Counted from the stretch's first letter, positions 26,902-35,336 are shown. The stretch is 64,000 bases of DNA from DASXVX01 sp036504075 (GCA_036504075.1 DASXVX010000094.1:4598-68597), one strand, 5' to 3'. Notes: generated by a model from the letters alone, not told the origin. Made by a program: numbers and translations.

Positions 26902-28707
26902 ATGATCAAGGTTGGGGGAGTGTCTGCTATTTCGCACTACAACTTATATCAGCACTGGTCGCAAGACCCCTATTTTGACCTCCATACCCGCAACGAACTG
27001 CAACGCCTCGCCGGCGACGACCGGGAAATTCACGACCGTTTCCGTAAGTCCCTGGAGTTTGGCACCGGCGGACTGCGCGGCATCATCGGCGCCGGAACGA
27101 ACCGGATCAACCGGTACGTTGTCCGCCACGTCACCGCCGGCCTGGCCGATTACATCAGCAGGTTCGGGCCTGAGGCGAAGGCCAGGGGTGTTGTGATCGC
27201 CTACGATTGCCGCCACTTCTCCCGGGAGTTCGCCCTGGAGGCCGCCCTCACGCTGAACGCCGCCGGCATTGCCGCCTATCTCTGGGACAGTCTCCGGCCC
27301 ACGCCCATGCTCTCTTTCGCCGTGCGGGAACTGAAGGCCATGGCCGGCATCGTGATCACCGCCAGCCACAACCCGCCCCAATACAACGGTTACAAGGTTT
27401 ACTGGGAAGACGGCGGCCAGGTGCCGCCGGAGCGGGCCGAGGCCATTTGGGCCTGCATGGCGGCCATTTCCGATCTGACGACCATCGAGCCGATGCCCGA
27501 GGCGGACGCCCGCCTGCTTGGGCTACTGCGGCAGGTCTCGCCCGACGTGGATCGGGCCTACTTTGACCGGCTGCAGCCGTTGCAGTCGACCCCCATAAAC
27601 GCCCGAAAGGCCTGCCGAATTCTGTATACGCCGTTACATGGCACAGGGAACATCCCCGTCCGCACCGCCCTGGAGGCGGCGGGGTTCCAGGTTGGTGTGG
27701 TGAAAGCGCAGGAGTTGCCCGACCCGGACTTCGCCACCGTCCGGTATCCGAACCCCGAGGAGCCCGACGTATACACGCTGGCCCTTCAACAGGCGGAGAC
27801 GGAGCACCCGGATGTGATCATGGCGACCGACCCCGACGCCGACCGACTGGGCATGCTGGCCCGGGACCGGGCGGGCGGCTACCGGCTGCTGACCGGCAAC
27901 CAGATCGGGGCGCTGCTGGTGGACTACCTGATCCAGACCAGGGGGAAAAACGGGGAACTGCCGGGAAATGGCGCCGTCATCAAGACCATCGCCACTTCCA
28001 ACCTGATTGCCCCGCTTTGCGAGGAGCACGGCGTGGCACTCATGGACACCCATACCGGCTTCAAGTTTATCGGCGACAAGATTCGGGAGTTCGAAGAGAC
28101 CGGGTCGCACACGTTCCTGTTCGGCTTCGAGGAGAGTTACGGCTACCTGGGCGCCACGTTTGTCCGGGATAAGGATGCCGTGATGGCCGCTCTCATGGCT
28201 GCCGATGCCACTGCCCACTACAAGGCGCAGGGGCTCACGCTCTGGGACGCCCTTGAGCGTCTCTGGCAGCGGTACGGCTACTTTCAGGAGGACCTGCACA
28301 GCGTCACGCTGCCCGGCGCCGAGGGCCCCGCCCAGGTCGCCGACCTGATGGACCGGCTGCGCCGGAACCCGCCGGCGGAGTTTGGCGGCATTCCGGTGGC
28401 CTTTACGGACGACTACGCCACCGGGACCTCCGTCGACCATGCATCCGGCAGAACCTCGGTTGAACATGCATCCGGCAGAACCTCGGTTGACCATGCATCC
28501 GGTGCCACCCGGCCGCTTGCCCTCGGGAAAGCCGACGTGCTGCACTACCGCTTCGCCACTGGCGGCTTCGTGATGGTCCGCCCCTCCGGTACCGAACCCA
28601 AGTTGAAGCTCTACTTCTCGGTGACGGGGACGGACCTGGCGGACGCCCTGGCCTGCCTCGGCCGGGTCAAGGCGGATGCACTCGGCCGGATGGGGCTCGC
28701 TCGCTAA
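26902..28707 (+). CDS. Phosphoglucomutase/phosphomannomutase with tandem peptide insert
   Basis: 601 residues. Alpha-D-phosphohexomutase features: FGTGGLRGIIGAGTNRINRY; catalytic serine loop GIVITASHNPPQYNGYKVYW; metal loop ATDPDADRLGM; sugar loop FGFEESYGYL; phosphate loop VRPSGTEPKLKLYF. It belongs to the PgcA group, which interconverts glucose- and possibly mannose-6-phosphate and 1-phosphate. That would supply GalU and ManC, since no other mutase is in the window. Residues about 509-535 are three 9-residue repeats absent from the family. ATG 26902 lacks a good ribosome site; GTG 26920 is an alternative that would remove six residues. Confidence 0.93.
   Translation: MIKVGGVSAISHYNLYQHWSQDPYFDLHTRNELQRLAGDDREIHDRFRKSLEFGTGGLRGIIGAGTNRINRYVVRHVTAGLADYISRFGPEAKARGVVIAYDCRHFSREFALEAALTLNAAGIAAYLWDSLRPTPMLSFAVRELKAMAGIVITASHNPPQYNGYKVYWEDGGQVPPERAEAIWACMAAISDLTTIEPMPEADARLLGLLRQVSPDVDRAYFDRLQPLQSTPINARKACRILYTPLHGTGNIPVRTALEAAGFQVGVVKAQELPDPDFATVRYPNPEEPDVYTLALQQAETEHPDVIMATDPDADRLGMLARDRAGGYRLLTGNQIGALLVDYLIQTRGKNGELPGNGAVIKTIATSNLIAPLCEEHGVALMDTHTGFKFIGDKIREFEETGSHTFLFGFEESYGYLGATFVRDKDAVMAALMAADATAHYKAQGLTLWDALERLWQRYGYFQEDLHSVTLPGAEGPAQVADLMDRLRRNPPAEFGGIPVAFTDDYATGTSVDHASGRTSVEHASGRTSVDHASGATRPLALGKADVLHYRFATGGFVMVRPSGTEPKLKLYFSVTGTDLADALACLGRVKADALGRMGLAR
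28426..28506 (+). repeat. Three tandem 27-bp repeats inside the phosphohexomutase gene
   Basis: Units at 28426-28452, 28453-28479 and 28480-28506 encode TSVDHASGR, TSVEHASGR and TSVDHASGA. The units keep the reading frame and carry ATGCATCCGG in common. They lie in a loop of domain 4, between the GIPVAFTDDYATG and PLALGKADVLHYR segments. Confidence 0.95.
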
Positions 28708-28733
28708 ACGACGAAAGAGGGAGAACTTACAAG

Positions 28734-29639
28734 ATGCGGCGTATGGTGCTCACAGCGTTGGCCCTGGTGTTTCTGTCTATGCTGCTCCCCGGTCTCGCCG
28801 GCGCTGCCGGACCTGTCCTGACCATCGGATTCCTGCCGGAGGCGACCAGCGGGGATGCCATCATGATCCGCGGCACCGCGCCCCGTGGCGACGTGGTGGC
28901 AATCTCTGTGAACGGCGAACTACAGGTCCGGGTCATCGCCGGACCGGATATGGATGTCTACCATTACGCCGTGAGCCTTGCCCCCGGGGCGAACCGGGTG
29001 ACGCTGGCCCTGGAGGGAACCGAGGCCGCCCTCACCCGGACGATCTTTCGGACGACGGCCTCCTTTGACGACCTGCCCGGCCACTGGGCGCAGCAGGACA
29101 TTGTCATGCTGGCGACGCTGGGCGTCGTAAACGGCATTGGCGGCGGGGCGTTCGGGCCGGACCTCACCCTGACTCGGGCGCAGTTCGCCAAACTGATGGT
29201 CCTGGGGCTGGGGGTGAAGACCGACCCGGCCGGTCCGGCGGCGGAGTTTGCCGACGGGGCGGAGATTCCCGCCTGGGCCGGCGAGTTCGTGTCCGCAGCC
29301 GTCGCGAGCGGGCTGATCAAGGGGTACGAAGACGGGACGTTCCGGCCCCAGGCGCCGGTCTCACGGGTCGAAATGGCGGTCATTGCCGCCCGGGGACTCC
29401 GGTTGCTCGGGGTCACGGCCGGCACCCGGCCACCCGGAGCGCCGGCAGGCTGGAACCCGGTGGTATTCTCGGACGCGGACGCCATTGCGGCCTGGGCCGC
29501 GGCGGACGTGACCCTGACCGTTGGGACCGGCGTGACCGACCGGTACCTGGGCACCGCCTTTGCACCGGCCCGCCATGGCACTCGGGCCGAGGCGGCGGCA
29601 ATGGTGCGGCGGCTGTGGAGCCTTCGCGATCGATCCTAG
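28734..29639 (+). CDS. SLH-domain secreted protein
   Basis: 301 residues. Signal peptide RRMVLTALALVFLSMLLPGLAGAAG. Residues about 25-105 form an Ig-like/sandwich region (GDVVAISVNGELQVRV...PGANRVTLALEG). SLH repeats follow from about 110: FDDLPGHWAQQDIVMLATLG, then FADGAEIPAWAGEFVSAAVASGL with IKGYEDGTFRPQAPVSRVEMA. A third, weaker repeat ends the protein. It should be held at the cell surface by secondary cell-wall polymer. It follows the mutase gene by 26 bases and may be co-transcribed. ATG with GAGGGAG upstream. Confidence 0.9.
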   Translation: MRRMVLTALALVFLSMLLPGLAGAAGPVLTIGFLPEATSGDAIMIRGTAPRGDVVAISVNGELQVRVIAGPDMDVYHYAVSLAPGANRVTLALEGTEAALTRTIFRTTASFDDLPGHWAQQDIVMLATLGVVNGIGGGAFGPDLTLTRAQFAKLMVLGLGVKTDPAGPAAEFADGAEIPAWAGEFVSAAVASGLIKGYEDGTFRPQAPVSRVEMAVIAARGLRLLGVTAGTRPPGAPAGWNPVVFSDADAIAAWAAADVTLTVGTGVTDRYLGTAFAPARHGTRAEAAAMVRRLWSLRDRS

Positions 29640-29645
29640 TTTCGC

Positions 29646-29675
29646 TTGAAAGACCCGCCGTATCTCTGGTAGTGT
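29646..29675 (+). promoter_or_regulatory. Predicted promoter of the 40-residue membrane peptide
   Basis: TTGAAA (29646-29651) and TAGTGT (29670-29675) are 18 bp apart, placed 30 bp before the small gene. Moderate sigma-A match. Confidence 0.45.
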
Positions 29676-29704
29676 GTGGGTAGACCATAGATGGGGTGAT
29701 CGAT

Positions 29705-29827
29705 TTGGGCGGGCGGCGAGGAGACCGGCGGCAGCGGCGGACGCGCCTCTGGTCGGCGATACTGGGCGGGTTCCTGGTCCTGGTCATGGTGGCCGGGCTC
29801 CTGCAGAGCGTGATTAGCGTCAGATAG
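29705..29827 (+). CDS. Small single-pass membrane protein (40 residues)
   Basis: TTG start with GGGGTG six bases upstream; 40 codons then TAG. A very basic N-terminus (GGRRGDRRQRRTRL) is followed by one hydrophobic helix (WSAILGGFLVLVMVAGLL) and a short polar tail. The charge pattern predicts the N-terminus inside the cell. It has its own candidate promoter and a strong terminator, so it looks like a real independent gene rather than a chance frame. No family recognised. Confidence 0.55.
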   Translation: MGGRRGDRRQRRTRLWSAILGGFLVLVMVAGLLQSVISVR

Positions 29828-29837
29828 GTTCGCGCAT

Positions 29838-29876
29838 AAAGCCCCGTGCCGGGGTTATTCACCGGCACGGGGCTTT
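29838..29876 (+). terminator. Strong rho-independent terminator
   Basis: A perfect 15-bp stem AAAGCCCCGTGCCGG / CCGGCACGGGGCTTT with a 9-nt loop and TTTT at its end, directly after the small membrane protein. A separate 10-bp inverted repeat (GTCGGATGCC/GGCATCCGAC, 29906-29942) follows in the gene-free stretch up to 30000. Confidence 0.9.
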
Positions 29877-29999
29877 TGTTGTTGGCGGCCTGACCGTGTT
29901 CGCCGGTCGGATGCCAGCCTGCGGCCACCTGGGGCATCCGACGTTGAGCGACGGCTACCGAGAAGCGCCTGCAAGTAACGACGAACGCCGAGCCGGCGC

Positions 30000-30266
30000 T
30001 CATGCGGTCTGATTGTTCCGGCGTTCGCGGTTGCGCTGCGTGCGCAAGTACCCCAGGATGCCGCCACCGCGTCTCAGTCCCGCGCCTTTCCCATAGAGGC
30101 GGAGGCGAATGCCGGATGATGTCAGGTCGAACTCGGCGGCAATCTCCTTCAGGCTGGCGCCACGGCGGCGAAGTTCAACCATGCGGATTTGCTCGGGCGA
30201 CAGCGCCACCATCCATTCCGGATGGGCATCGATCAACTCGAACAGCAGCCGGTCCAGATCGGTCAT
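30000..30266 (-). CDS. Small helix-turn-helix protein
   Basis: 88 residues. LSPEQIRMVELRRRGASLKE followed by IAAEFDLTSSGIRLRLYGKG is a helix-turn-helix of the sigma-70 region 4 / LuxR-like type. A short acidic helix precedes it and a basic tail follows (LRTQRNRERRNNQTA). It probably binds DNA; the target is unknown. It begins 6 bases after the kimA stop on the same strand, with GTG 30269 and ATG 30266 adjacent, so the two are probably co-transcribed and translationally coupled. It may regulate kimA (inference). Confidence 0.7.
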   Translation of the reverse strand: MTDLDRLLFELIDAHPEWMVALSPEQIRMVELRRRGASLKEIAAEFDLTSSGIRLRLYGKGAGLRRGGGILGYLRTQRNRERRNNQTA

Positions 30267-30272
30267 CACGGC

Positions 30273-32225
30273 TTAGTCGTCCCCCCGCTGGTCTGGCTCG
30301 TACGCGATGACGTTCTCGGCGTGCGGATCCATATTGACGTAGAACGGGATCACCGTAACCACGATGCCCTCCGTGTAGCGCAGTTCCCGCAGAATCTGAT
30401 CGGCATAGCCGTTGTGCAGATACTCATCGAACGGCTCGTTGGTCACCACCACCGGCACCAGGAGGTTGATGACCGTGTCCGGCAGTTCCACATGCAGCCG
30501 GTCCAGATACCGGCGCAGCGGTTCGACCACCTCTCGGTACGGCGAGGGCAGCACCACCAGCGGGGTGCCGCTGTGCCGCTTCAGGTCCCATTTCCGCTCA
30601 ATCTTTTCGCCCAGTTCCGGTTCGACCGCCACATAGACGGCGGTGACGTCGCTGGACATGCCGCGCGCGACCCGCAGAGAGTGATCGATGACCGGGCTGA
30701 GACCGCCGATCGTTAGAATGACTTTCACCTTGCCCGGGTGATCGATGGTCATATCGGCTTCGAGCAGGGATTCCACCCGGTCCTTGAACCGCTTGTAGTA
30801 GTTGTGGACGTGCAGGAAGTAGAGGATCAAAACCGGGATGACGATGCAAACGATCCAGGCGCCGAGCGCGAACTTGGTCCAGGCGATGATGACCAGGGCG
30901 ACGGCCGAGAGAGAGGCGCCCAGCGTGTTAATGATTAGCGACCAGGCGTGCTTTATGAGGCGTTCGCCATTCCGCCGGGCGACCTTGAACCAGTGCACGA
31001 TCATGCCGGCCTGGCTCAAGGTAAAGGCCAGGAAGACGCCCACGGCATAGAGCGGAATCAGGAGGTGCGTGTCGGCCTTGAAGGCGACGACCAGCAGCGA
31101 GGCCAGCGCAGCCAGCATGACGATGCCGTAGTTGAAGACCAGCGTGTCGCCCCGGTTGGCCATTTTCCGCGGCAGGTAGCCGTCCCGGGCGATGAAGCTG
31201 GTCAGCCGGGGGAAGTCGGCGTATGCGGTGTTGGCCGCCAGCAGCAGAATCAGCATGGTTGTGACCTGGACGGCGTAGTAGCCGAGGCCGCCGCCAAAGA
31301 CCCGATGGGCCAACTGGGAAATCACAGTCTCATTCCCGGACAACTGCATGTTGAAGCCGAACGCCAGGAGCGTGATGCCGCCGAACATCGTGTAGAGAAT
31401 GGTCCGCTCCCAGTTCATCGTCTTGATGGCGTTCTTGGCTTCCGGCGCCTTGAACGCCTGGACGCCGTTGCTGATCGCCTCAATGCCGGTGAGCGCCGTG
31501 CAGCCGGAGGCAAAAGCCCGGAGCCACACAAACATGGTGACCCCCTGTGTCATGGCCTTGAAGTCGGCACTGCCGAAGCCAAAGCCCGCCAGCACCGGGG
31601 CGACCGGATGCCAGTCGCCGGTGAGCGCCTTGTAGGCGCCGACGCCGATCATGGCAAACATGGTGAAAATGAAGCTGTAAGTCGGAATCGCGAAGAAGGC
31701 GCCGGACTCGCGGACGCCCCGCAGGTTTACGAAGGCGATAAACCAGACCACCAGCAGTGAGAGGAGGACTTCGTGGCCGCGCAACAGCGGGAAGGCCGAC
31801 GTGAGGTTCGCGATGCCCGAGGCCGTGGAGACGGCGACGGTGAGCACGTAGTCCACCAGGAGTGCCGCACCGGCCACCAGGCCGGCCGCAGTGCCCAGGT
31901 TATCCTTGGAGACGATATAGGAGCCGCCGCCGTTGGGATACGCATGAATCGTCTGGTTGTACGATGCCGAGACGATCATGACCAGCAGGACGATGGCGAG
32001 TCCGGCGGACAAGGAGTAGGCTCCGGACAGGGCGCCGGCGGTCGGGATCAGAATCAGGAGAATTTCTTCCGTGGCGTAGGCCACCGAGGAGATGCCGTCC
32101 GAGGAGAATACACCGAGACCAGTAAAGATGCCCAGCCGTTCTACATGCTGCTGGTCGGTCCGCTTGGGACGCCCTAACATGATGCGCTTGACCCGATTCA
32201 CGTATTGATGCGAGGGTCTGGCCAC
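30273..32225 (-). CDS. kimA: APC-family potassium importer, KimA-like
   Basis: About 650 residues. GLGVFSSDGISSVAYATEEI, SYNQTIHAYPNGGGSYIVSK and DYVLTVAVSTASGIANLTSA with NLRGVRESGAFFAIPTYSF match the KimA (YdaO) potassium/proton importers rather than true amino-acid permeases. Twelve TM helices are followed by a roughly 170-residue cytoplasmic C-terminal domain, the c-di-AMP-binding dimerisation domain in KimA. Start: GTG 32225 puts the protein at the family's VNRVKRIMLGRP region. A CTG at 32234 is closer to AAGGAG (32240-32245), and the frame is open back to an ATG at 32336. Substrate is inferred from family similarity. Confidence 0.85.
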   Translation of the reverse strand: MARPSHQYVNRVKRIMLGRPKRTDQQHVERLGIFTGLGVFSSDGISSVAYATEEILLILIPTAGALSGAYSLSAGLAIVLLVMIVSASYNQTIHAYPNGGGSYIVSKDNLGTAAGLVAGAALLVDYVLTVAVSTASGIANLTSAFPLLRGHEVLLSLLVVWFIAFVNLRGVRESGAFFAIPTYSFIFTMFAMIGVGAYKALTGDWHPVAPVLAGFGFGSADFKAMTQGVTMFVWLRAFASGCTALTGIEAISNGVQAFKAPEAKNAIKTMNWERTILYTMFGGITLLAFGFNMQLSGNETVISQLAHRVFGGGLGYYAVQVTTMLILLLAANTAYADFPRLTSFIARDGYLPRKMANRGDTLVFNYGIVMLAALASLLVVAFKADTHLLIPLYAVGVFLAFTLSQAGMIVHWFKVARRNGERLIKHAWSLIINTLGASLSAVALVIIAWTKFALGAWIVCIVIPVLILYFLHVHNYYKRFKDRVESLLEADMTIDHPGKVKVILTIGGLSPVIDHSLRVARGMSSDVTAVYVAVEPELGEKIERKWDLKRHSGTPLVVLPSPYREVVEPLRRYLDRLHVELPDTVINLLVPVVVTNEPFDEYLHNGYADQILRELRYTEGIVVTVIPFYVNMDPHAENVIAYEPDQRGDD

Positions 32226-32456
32226 GACTCTCAGGCCTGCTCCTTTCGGTGTTCGGGGCGCCGCGCCCACGCTTCTGCGCCGGTGCGGCTCCTTCGACTG
32301 ACACGCTTCGGGTTTGTTGCCCGTTGGGCGGTGCATATGTGGGAGTCTACACAGCCGCCGATTGCTTGTAAAAGCGCAGGGAATTCCGGTTTCCCGCCGG
32401 AACGCCCACGCACCGGTTGTAGAGGCGTTGGCGTTGCTCTTGCTTCGCCTGGCACG

Positions 32457-32470
32457 TTGCAGCGCTGCAA
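32457..32470. promoter_or_regulatory. Perfect 14-bp palindrome in the divergent kimA / kinase region
   Basis: TTGCAGCGCTGCAA is a perfect palindrome about 230 bp upstream of kimA and 260 bp upstream of the KdpD-like gene. TATAAA at 32491-32496 lies just beyond and could be a -10 box for the plus-strand gene. A small dyad TGATGGGTTTCATCA (32498-32512) follows. Operator function is inferred from shape and place only. Confidence 0.35.
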
Positions 32471-32521
32471 ATGGAGCGATCTGCGAGGTTTATAAAATGA
32501 TGGGTTTCATCAAGGGGGTCC

Positions 32522-32618
32522 GTCGCCTGGTGTCAAGCCGTGGAGCCCTTCTGCCGCCCGGCTTTGGCGGCAACCGGAGGCGCAGGCGGCGACAGGTGCG
32601 CAGACCGGCATTCCGGTC
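32522..32618 (+). ncRNA. Possible structured leader RNA, unassigned
   Basis: Three nested or consecutive stems occur upstream of the kinase gene. An outer stem GTCGCC (32522-32527)/GGCGAC (32588-32593) encloses TGCCGCC (32552-32558)/GGCGGCA (32566-32572). A separate GACCGG/CCGGTC hairpin lies at 32603-32618. The enclosed text GTCAAGCC...GGCAACC recalls S-adenosylmethionine riboswitch junctions, but the rest does not align. Strand assignment is by position; the stems also form on the minus strand. Confidence 0.25.
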
Positions 32619-32728
32619 GCTCGTCCCGAACCTTGATACTTTCTTGATGACGGGTAGGGCCTTCTTGATGCGACGATGATGGAGAGTATCCCATTTTGAA
32701 TCCGCCGAGCCCGAGGAGGAAGATCGTC

Positions 32729-34261
32729 GTGGTGCGTCCGGAGCGGTGGGCACGCCCATGGTCGCTGGAGACCTGGCAGCCTTACGCAGCCGTGGTGCTC
32801 CTGGTAGGTGCAGCGAGCGCCATCAGTGCCCTGGTGGTGGGAACCATGGCCCCGGTCAATCTGGTGATGATTTACCTGCTGGTCGTGGTGATCAGCGGGC
32901 TGCGCTGGGGACTGGGGCCGGCCGTCCTGGCTTCAATTCTGGGGGTCCTGGCCTTCGACTTTTTCTTCGTTCCCCCGCGCCTCAGTTTTACCGTTCACGA
33001 TGCCCAGTACCTCATGACGTTTGCGGCCCTGCTGGTGGTGGCGCTGGTAATCGGGACCCTGACCGGGCGTTTGCGGAACCATGCCGCCATGCTGCACCGC
33101 CGTGAACGTGAGACGGCGGCGCTGTACGCGTTCAGCCGCAGCATGGTCGTCACCCGGAGCGTGACCGAGATCGCCGGGGCGGTCATCGGCCACGTTGCGC
33201 GCTGCTTTGACAGGCCGGTGGCGCTGCAGGTTCAGGAAGCCGGACGGCGGGATTTGCGCACCGTGGATTTTGGCGTGGGGCTGACGCCGGCTGAACAGGA
33301 AGCGGCCCGCTGGGTCCTGGATCACGGACAGCCGGTGGGCCGGAGCGGAACCGCCGGCGCGGATCTATCGGTGGATTGCATTCCGCTGAAGACCGGTCAG
33401 GGAATCGTTGGGGTGCTGGTGGTCCGCCACCGGTCTGCCAGCAGTCCTCTGAGTCCCGATGAGCACAGGCTGTTGGAGGCCTTCGCCGCTCAGGCGGCGG
33501 TGGTTCTGGAGCGGGCCAGGCTTGCGGAGACGGCCCGCAAAGCCGAACTGCTCATGGAGACCGACAAGCTGCAACAGGCCCTCCTGCACTCCATTTCCCA
33601 CTCGTTGCGGACGCCGCTGGCCTCCATTATCGGCGGCCTGACCACCGTTCTGGACCCCGGCCAGGAGCAGTTGGATGCCGAGACCCGGCATGACCTGTTG
33701 GACACGGCACGGGAAGAGGCCGAGCGGCTCAACTGGCTGGTCAGCAACCTGCTGGACATGACACGCGTGGAGTCGGGCCACCTCAAGTTGAACATCGATC
33801 AGTACGACCTGGAAGACGTCATCGGCGCCGCTCTGGGGCAGACCGCCGTCCAGCTGAAGGACCACCCCGTTCGCGTGCAAATAGCCGCGGAACTGCCCCT
33901 GGTGTCGTTGGACCAGGTCCTGGTGGTCCAGGTGCTGGATAACCTGATCGACAATGCGGCCAAATACTCTCAGCCTGGCGCAAGCATCGATATTGCGGTG
34001 AAGCAGGCAGACGACTCCGTGGCGGTGACGGTGGCGGATCGCGGCGTCGGGGTTTCTGAGCAAGACGCCACGCGCATCTTCGACAAGTTCTACCGGGTGG
34101 AACGGCCCGGAAGCCCTTCGGGAACGGGGCTGGGACTGGCAATCTGCAAGGGGATCGTGGAGGCCCACGGCGGCCGCATCTGGGCCTGCCCCCGGGAAGG
34201 CGGCGGTGCGGAAATCACGTTCTCCTTGCCGATCCACCCGGGCAGTAGCGCTCGCAGCTGA
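32729..34261 (+). CDS. KdpD-like sensor histidine kinase lacking the N-terminal KdpD/Usp half
   Basis: 510 residues, against about 900 for full KdpD. Order: four TM helices of DUF4118 type (about 15-110, with VNLVMIYLLVVVISGLRWG and FFFVPPRLSFTVHDAQYLMT), a GAF-like domain (about 125-265), HisKA with HSISHSLRTPLASIIGG, and HATPase with DNLIDNAAKYS, VADRGVGVS and GTGLGLAICKGIVEAHGG. The N-terminal KdpD and Usp domains that sense c-di-AMP in Gram-positives are missing. No response regulator is adjacent. GTG 32729 has GAGGAGGA seven bases upstream; a TTG at 32696 is an in-frame alternative. Divergent from kimA, so a potassium or osmotic role is likely. Confidence 0.88.
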   Translation: MVRPERWARPWSLETWQPYAAVVLLVGAASAISALVVGTMAPVNLVMIYLLVVVISGLRWGLGPAVLASILGVLAFDFFFVPPRLSFTVHDAQYLMTFAALLVVALVIGTLTGRLRNHAAMLHRRERETAALYAFSRSMVVTRSVTEIAGAVIGHVARCFDRPVALQVQEAGRRDLRTVDFGVGLTPAEQEAARWVLDHGQPVGRSGTAGADLSVDCIPLKTGQGIVGVLVVRHRSASSPLSPDEHRLLEAFAAQAAVVLERARLAETARKAELLMETDKLQQALLHSISHSLRTPLASIIGGLTTVLDPGQEQLDAETRHDLLDTAREEAERLNWLVSNLLDMTRVESGHLKLNIDQYDLEDVIGAALGQTAVQLKDHPVRVQIAAELPLVSLDQVLVVQVLDNLIDNAAKYSQPGASIDIAVKQADDSVAVTVADRGVGVSEQDATRIFDKFYRVERPGSPSGTGLGLAICKGIVEAHGGRIWACPREGGGAEITFSLPIHPGSSARS

Positions 34262-34290
34262 ATGCCGACCACTTGCGCCCCGAACATGGC

Positions 34291-34321
34291 AAAGCCCGGC
34301 AGGGATTCCCTGCCGGGCTTT
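34291..34321. terminator. Bidirectional terminator
   Basis: AAAGCCCGGCAGGGA and TCCCTGCCGGGCTTT form a perfect 15-bp stem between the convergent kinase and TauE genes. Confidence 0.9.
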
Positions 34322-34355
34322 GAGCACGGAGCGGCTCAGGGCGCGACCAAACGGG

Positions 34356-35132
34356 CTAACGCAGGGCCTGCATCCAGATTTTTGCGGTCGACAGGACGAC
34401 CACGGCCGTTACCATCCAGCGCAGGTGGCCGACTTTGACCCGCCTGGACAACCGGCCGCCCAGTTGGGCGCCCGGCACGGCGCCGAGCACCAGGGCCAGG
34501 GCCATCATGACGGGCACCTGCCCCGTGGCCGCCTTGCCGATGGCGCCGAACAGGGAGCCGAGCAACACGATGGCCAGGGTGGAACCCAACGTCACCCGGG
34601 TGGGAATGCCGAGCACGTACATGAGCAGCGGTACATAAATGAACGCGCCGGGCGCCCCGATGAGGCCGCCGATCAGCCCCACGCCCAGCGCCAGGGCGAC
34701 GGCCACGGGGCGGTTGAAGGGCACCAGGTCCGCCGGCAGGTCCGACTCGGTCTCACGCTTCGGCAGGAACATGAGCAGGGCTGCAAGCGTGGAGATTCCC
34801 GCAAACAGTACCAGCAAAAACCGGGCCGACGTGTAGGCCGACAGCCAGGCGCCTGCCAGCGAGGCCAGGGCGCTGGTCGTGCCCATGTAGAGGATCAGCG
34901 GCCGGCTGACAGCGTTGTGCTTGCGGTGGATCATCACCGCGGCCAGGGAGGCGAACAGCACCTGCACGATGCTGATCGCCGAGACCTGCTTCATGTCCAG
35001 GGCGGCGAAGCCCAGCAGTGGCGGCACAAACAGGAGCAGCGGCACCATGAGGATGGAGCCGCCCAGCCCCAGCAGGCCGGAGAAGAAGCCGCCGATCAGT
35101 CCGAGCAGCATGAGCAGCAGGAACAGCACCAT
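34356..35132 (-). CDS. TauE/SafE family sulfite/organosulfur exporter
   Basis: 258 residues and about eight TM helices. VLFLLLMLLGLIGGFFSGLLGLGGSILMVP contains, in part, the family's G-x-x-x-G-x-x-G-G-G/S opening; the second half repeats the motif as LGVGLIGGLIGAPGAFIYVP. ATG 35132 is eight bases after AAGGAG; a GTG at 35141 would overlap that site. Last intact gene of the sulfur operon. It probably exports sulfite or thiosulfate formed by persulfide oxidation. Confidence 0.92.
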   Translation of the reverse strand: MVLFLLLMLLGLIGGFFSGLLGLGGSILMVPLLLFVPPLLGFAALDMKQVSAISIVQVLFASLAAVMIHRKHNAVSRPLILYMGTTSALASLAGAWLSAYTSARFLLVLFAGISTLAALLMFLPKRETESDLPADLVPFNRPVAVALALGVGLIGGLIGAPGAFIYVPLLMYVLGIPTRVTLGSTLAIVLLGSLFGAIGKAATGQVPVMMALALVLGAVPGAQLGGRLSRRVKVGHLRWMVTAVVVLSTAKIWMQALR

Positions 35133-35178
35133 GGGGTACACTCCTTCATGTAGGGAACGCCGGTGGGAGCGCGGGTCG

Positions 35179-35313
35179 TCAAAAAGTGAGGGTCACGTCG
35201 GCCTCGTGGGCGAACGCCAGGAAGGTCGCGGCGCCACCGGCCTCAACCCCCGCCACCAGGTCCGGAATGGCTGGGACACTCTTTTCGGCAAGGGCGGACT
35301 GCAGACCTGCCAT
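35179..35313 (-). pseudogene. DsrE-like C-terminal remnant (44 residues)
   Basis: The short reading GLQSALAEKSVPAIPDLVAG followed by VEAGGAATFLAFAHEADVTLTF matches the C-terminal end of DsrE/DsrF-like sulfur-transfer proteins, where the pattern is usually '...IPGVEVGGAATFL...ADVTLFF'. The N-terminal two thirds and the active cysteine are missing. ATG 35313 has GGAGG 18 bases upstream, too far for good initiation. It lies between TusA-rhodanese and TauE in the sulfur operon, where a full DsrE would be expected. Most likely a remnant; expression as a small protein cannot be excluded. Confidence 0.6.
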
Positions 35314-35336
35314 GGACGGCGGCGATGTTGACCTCC

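Noticed and set aside
32226..32520. c-di-AMP riboswitch upstream of kimA
   Set aside because: The expected GGGGGAACC and CCGAAxCCGUCAGCUAACCUCGUA elements were not found in the minus-strand leader.
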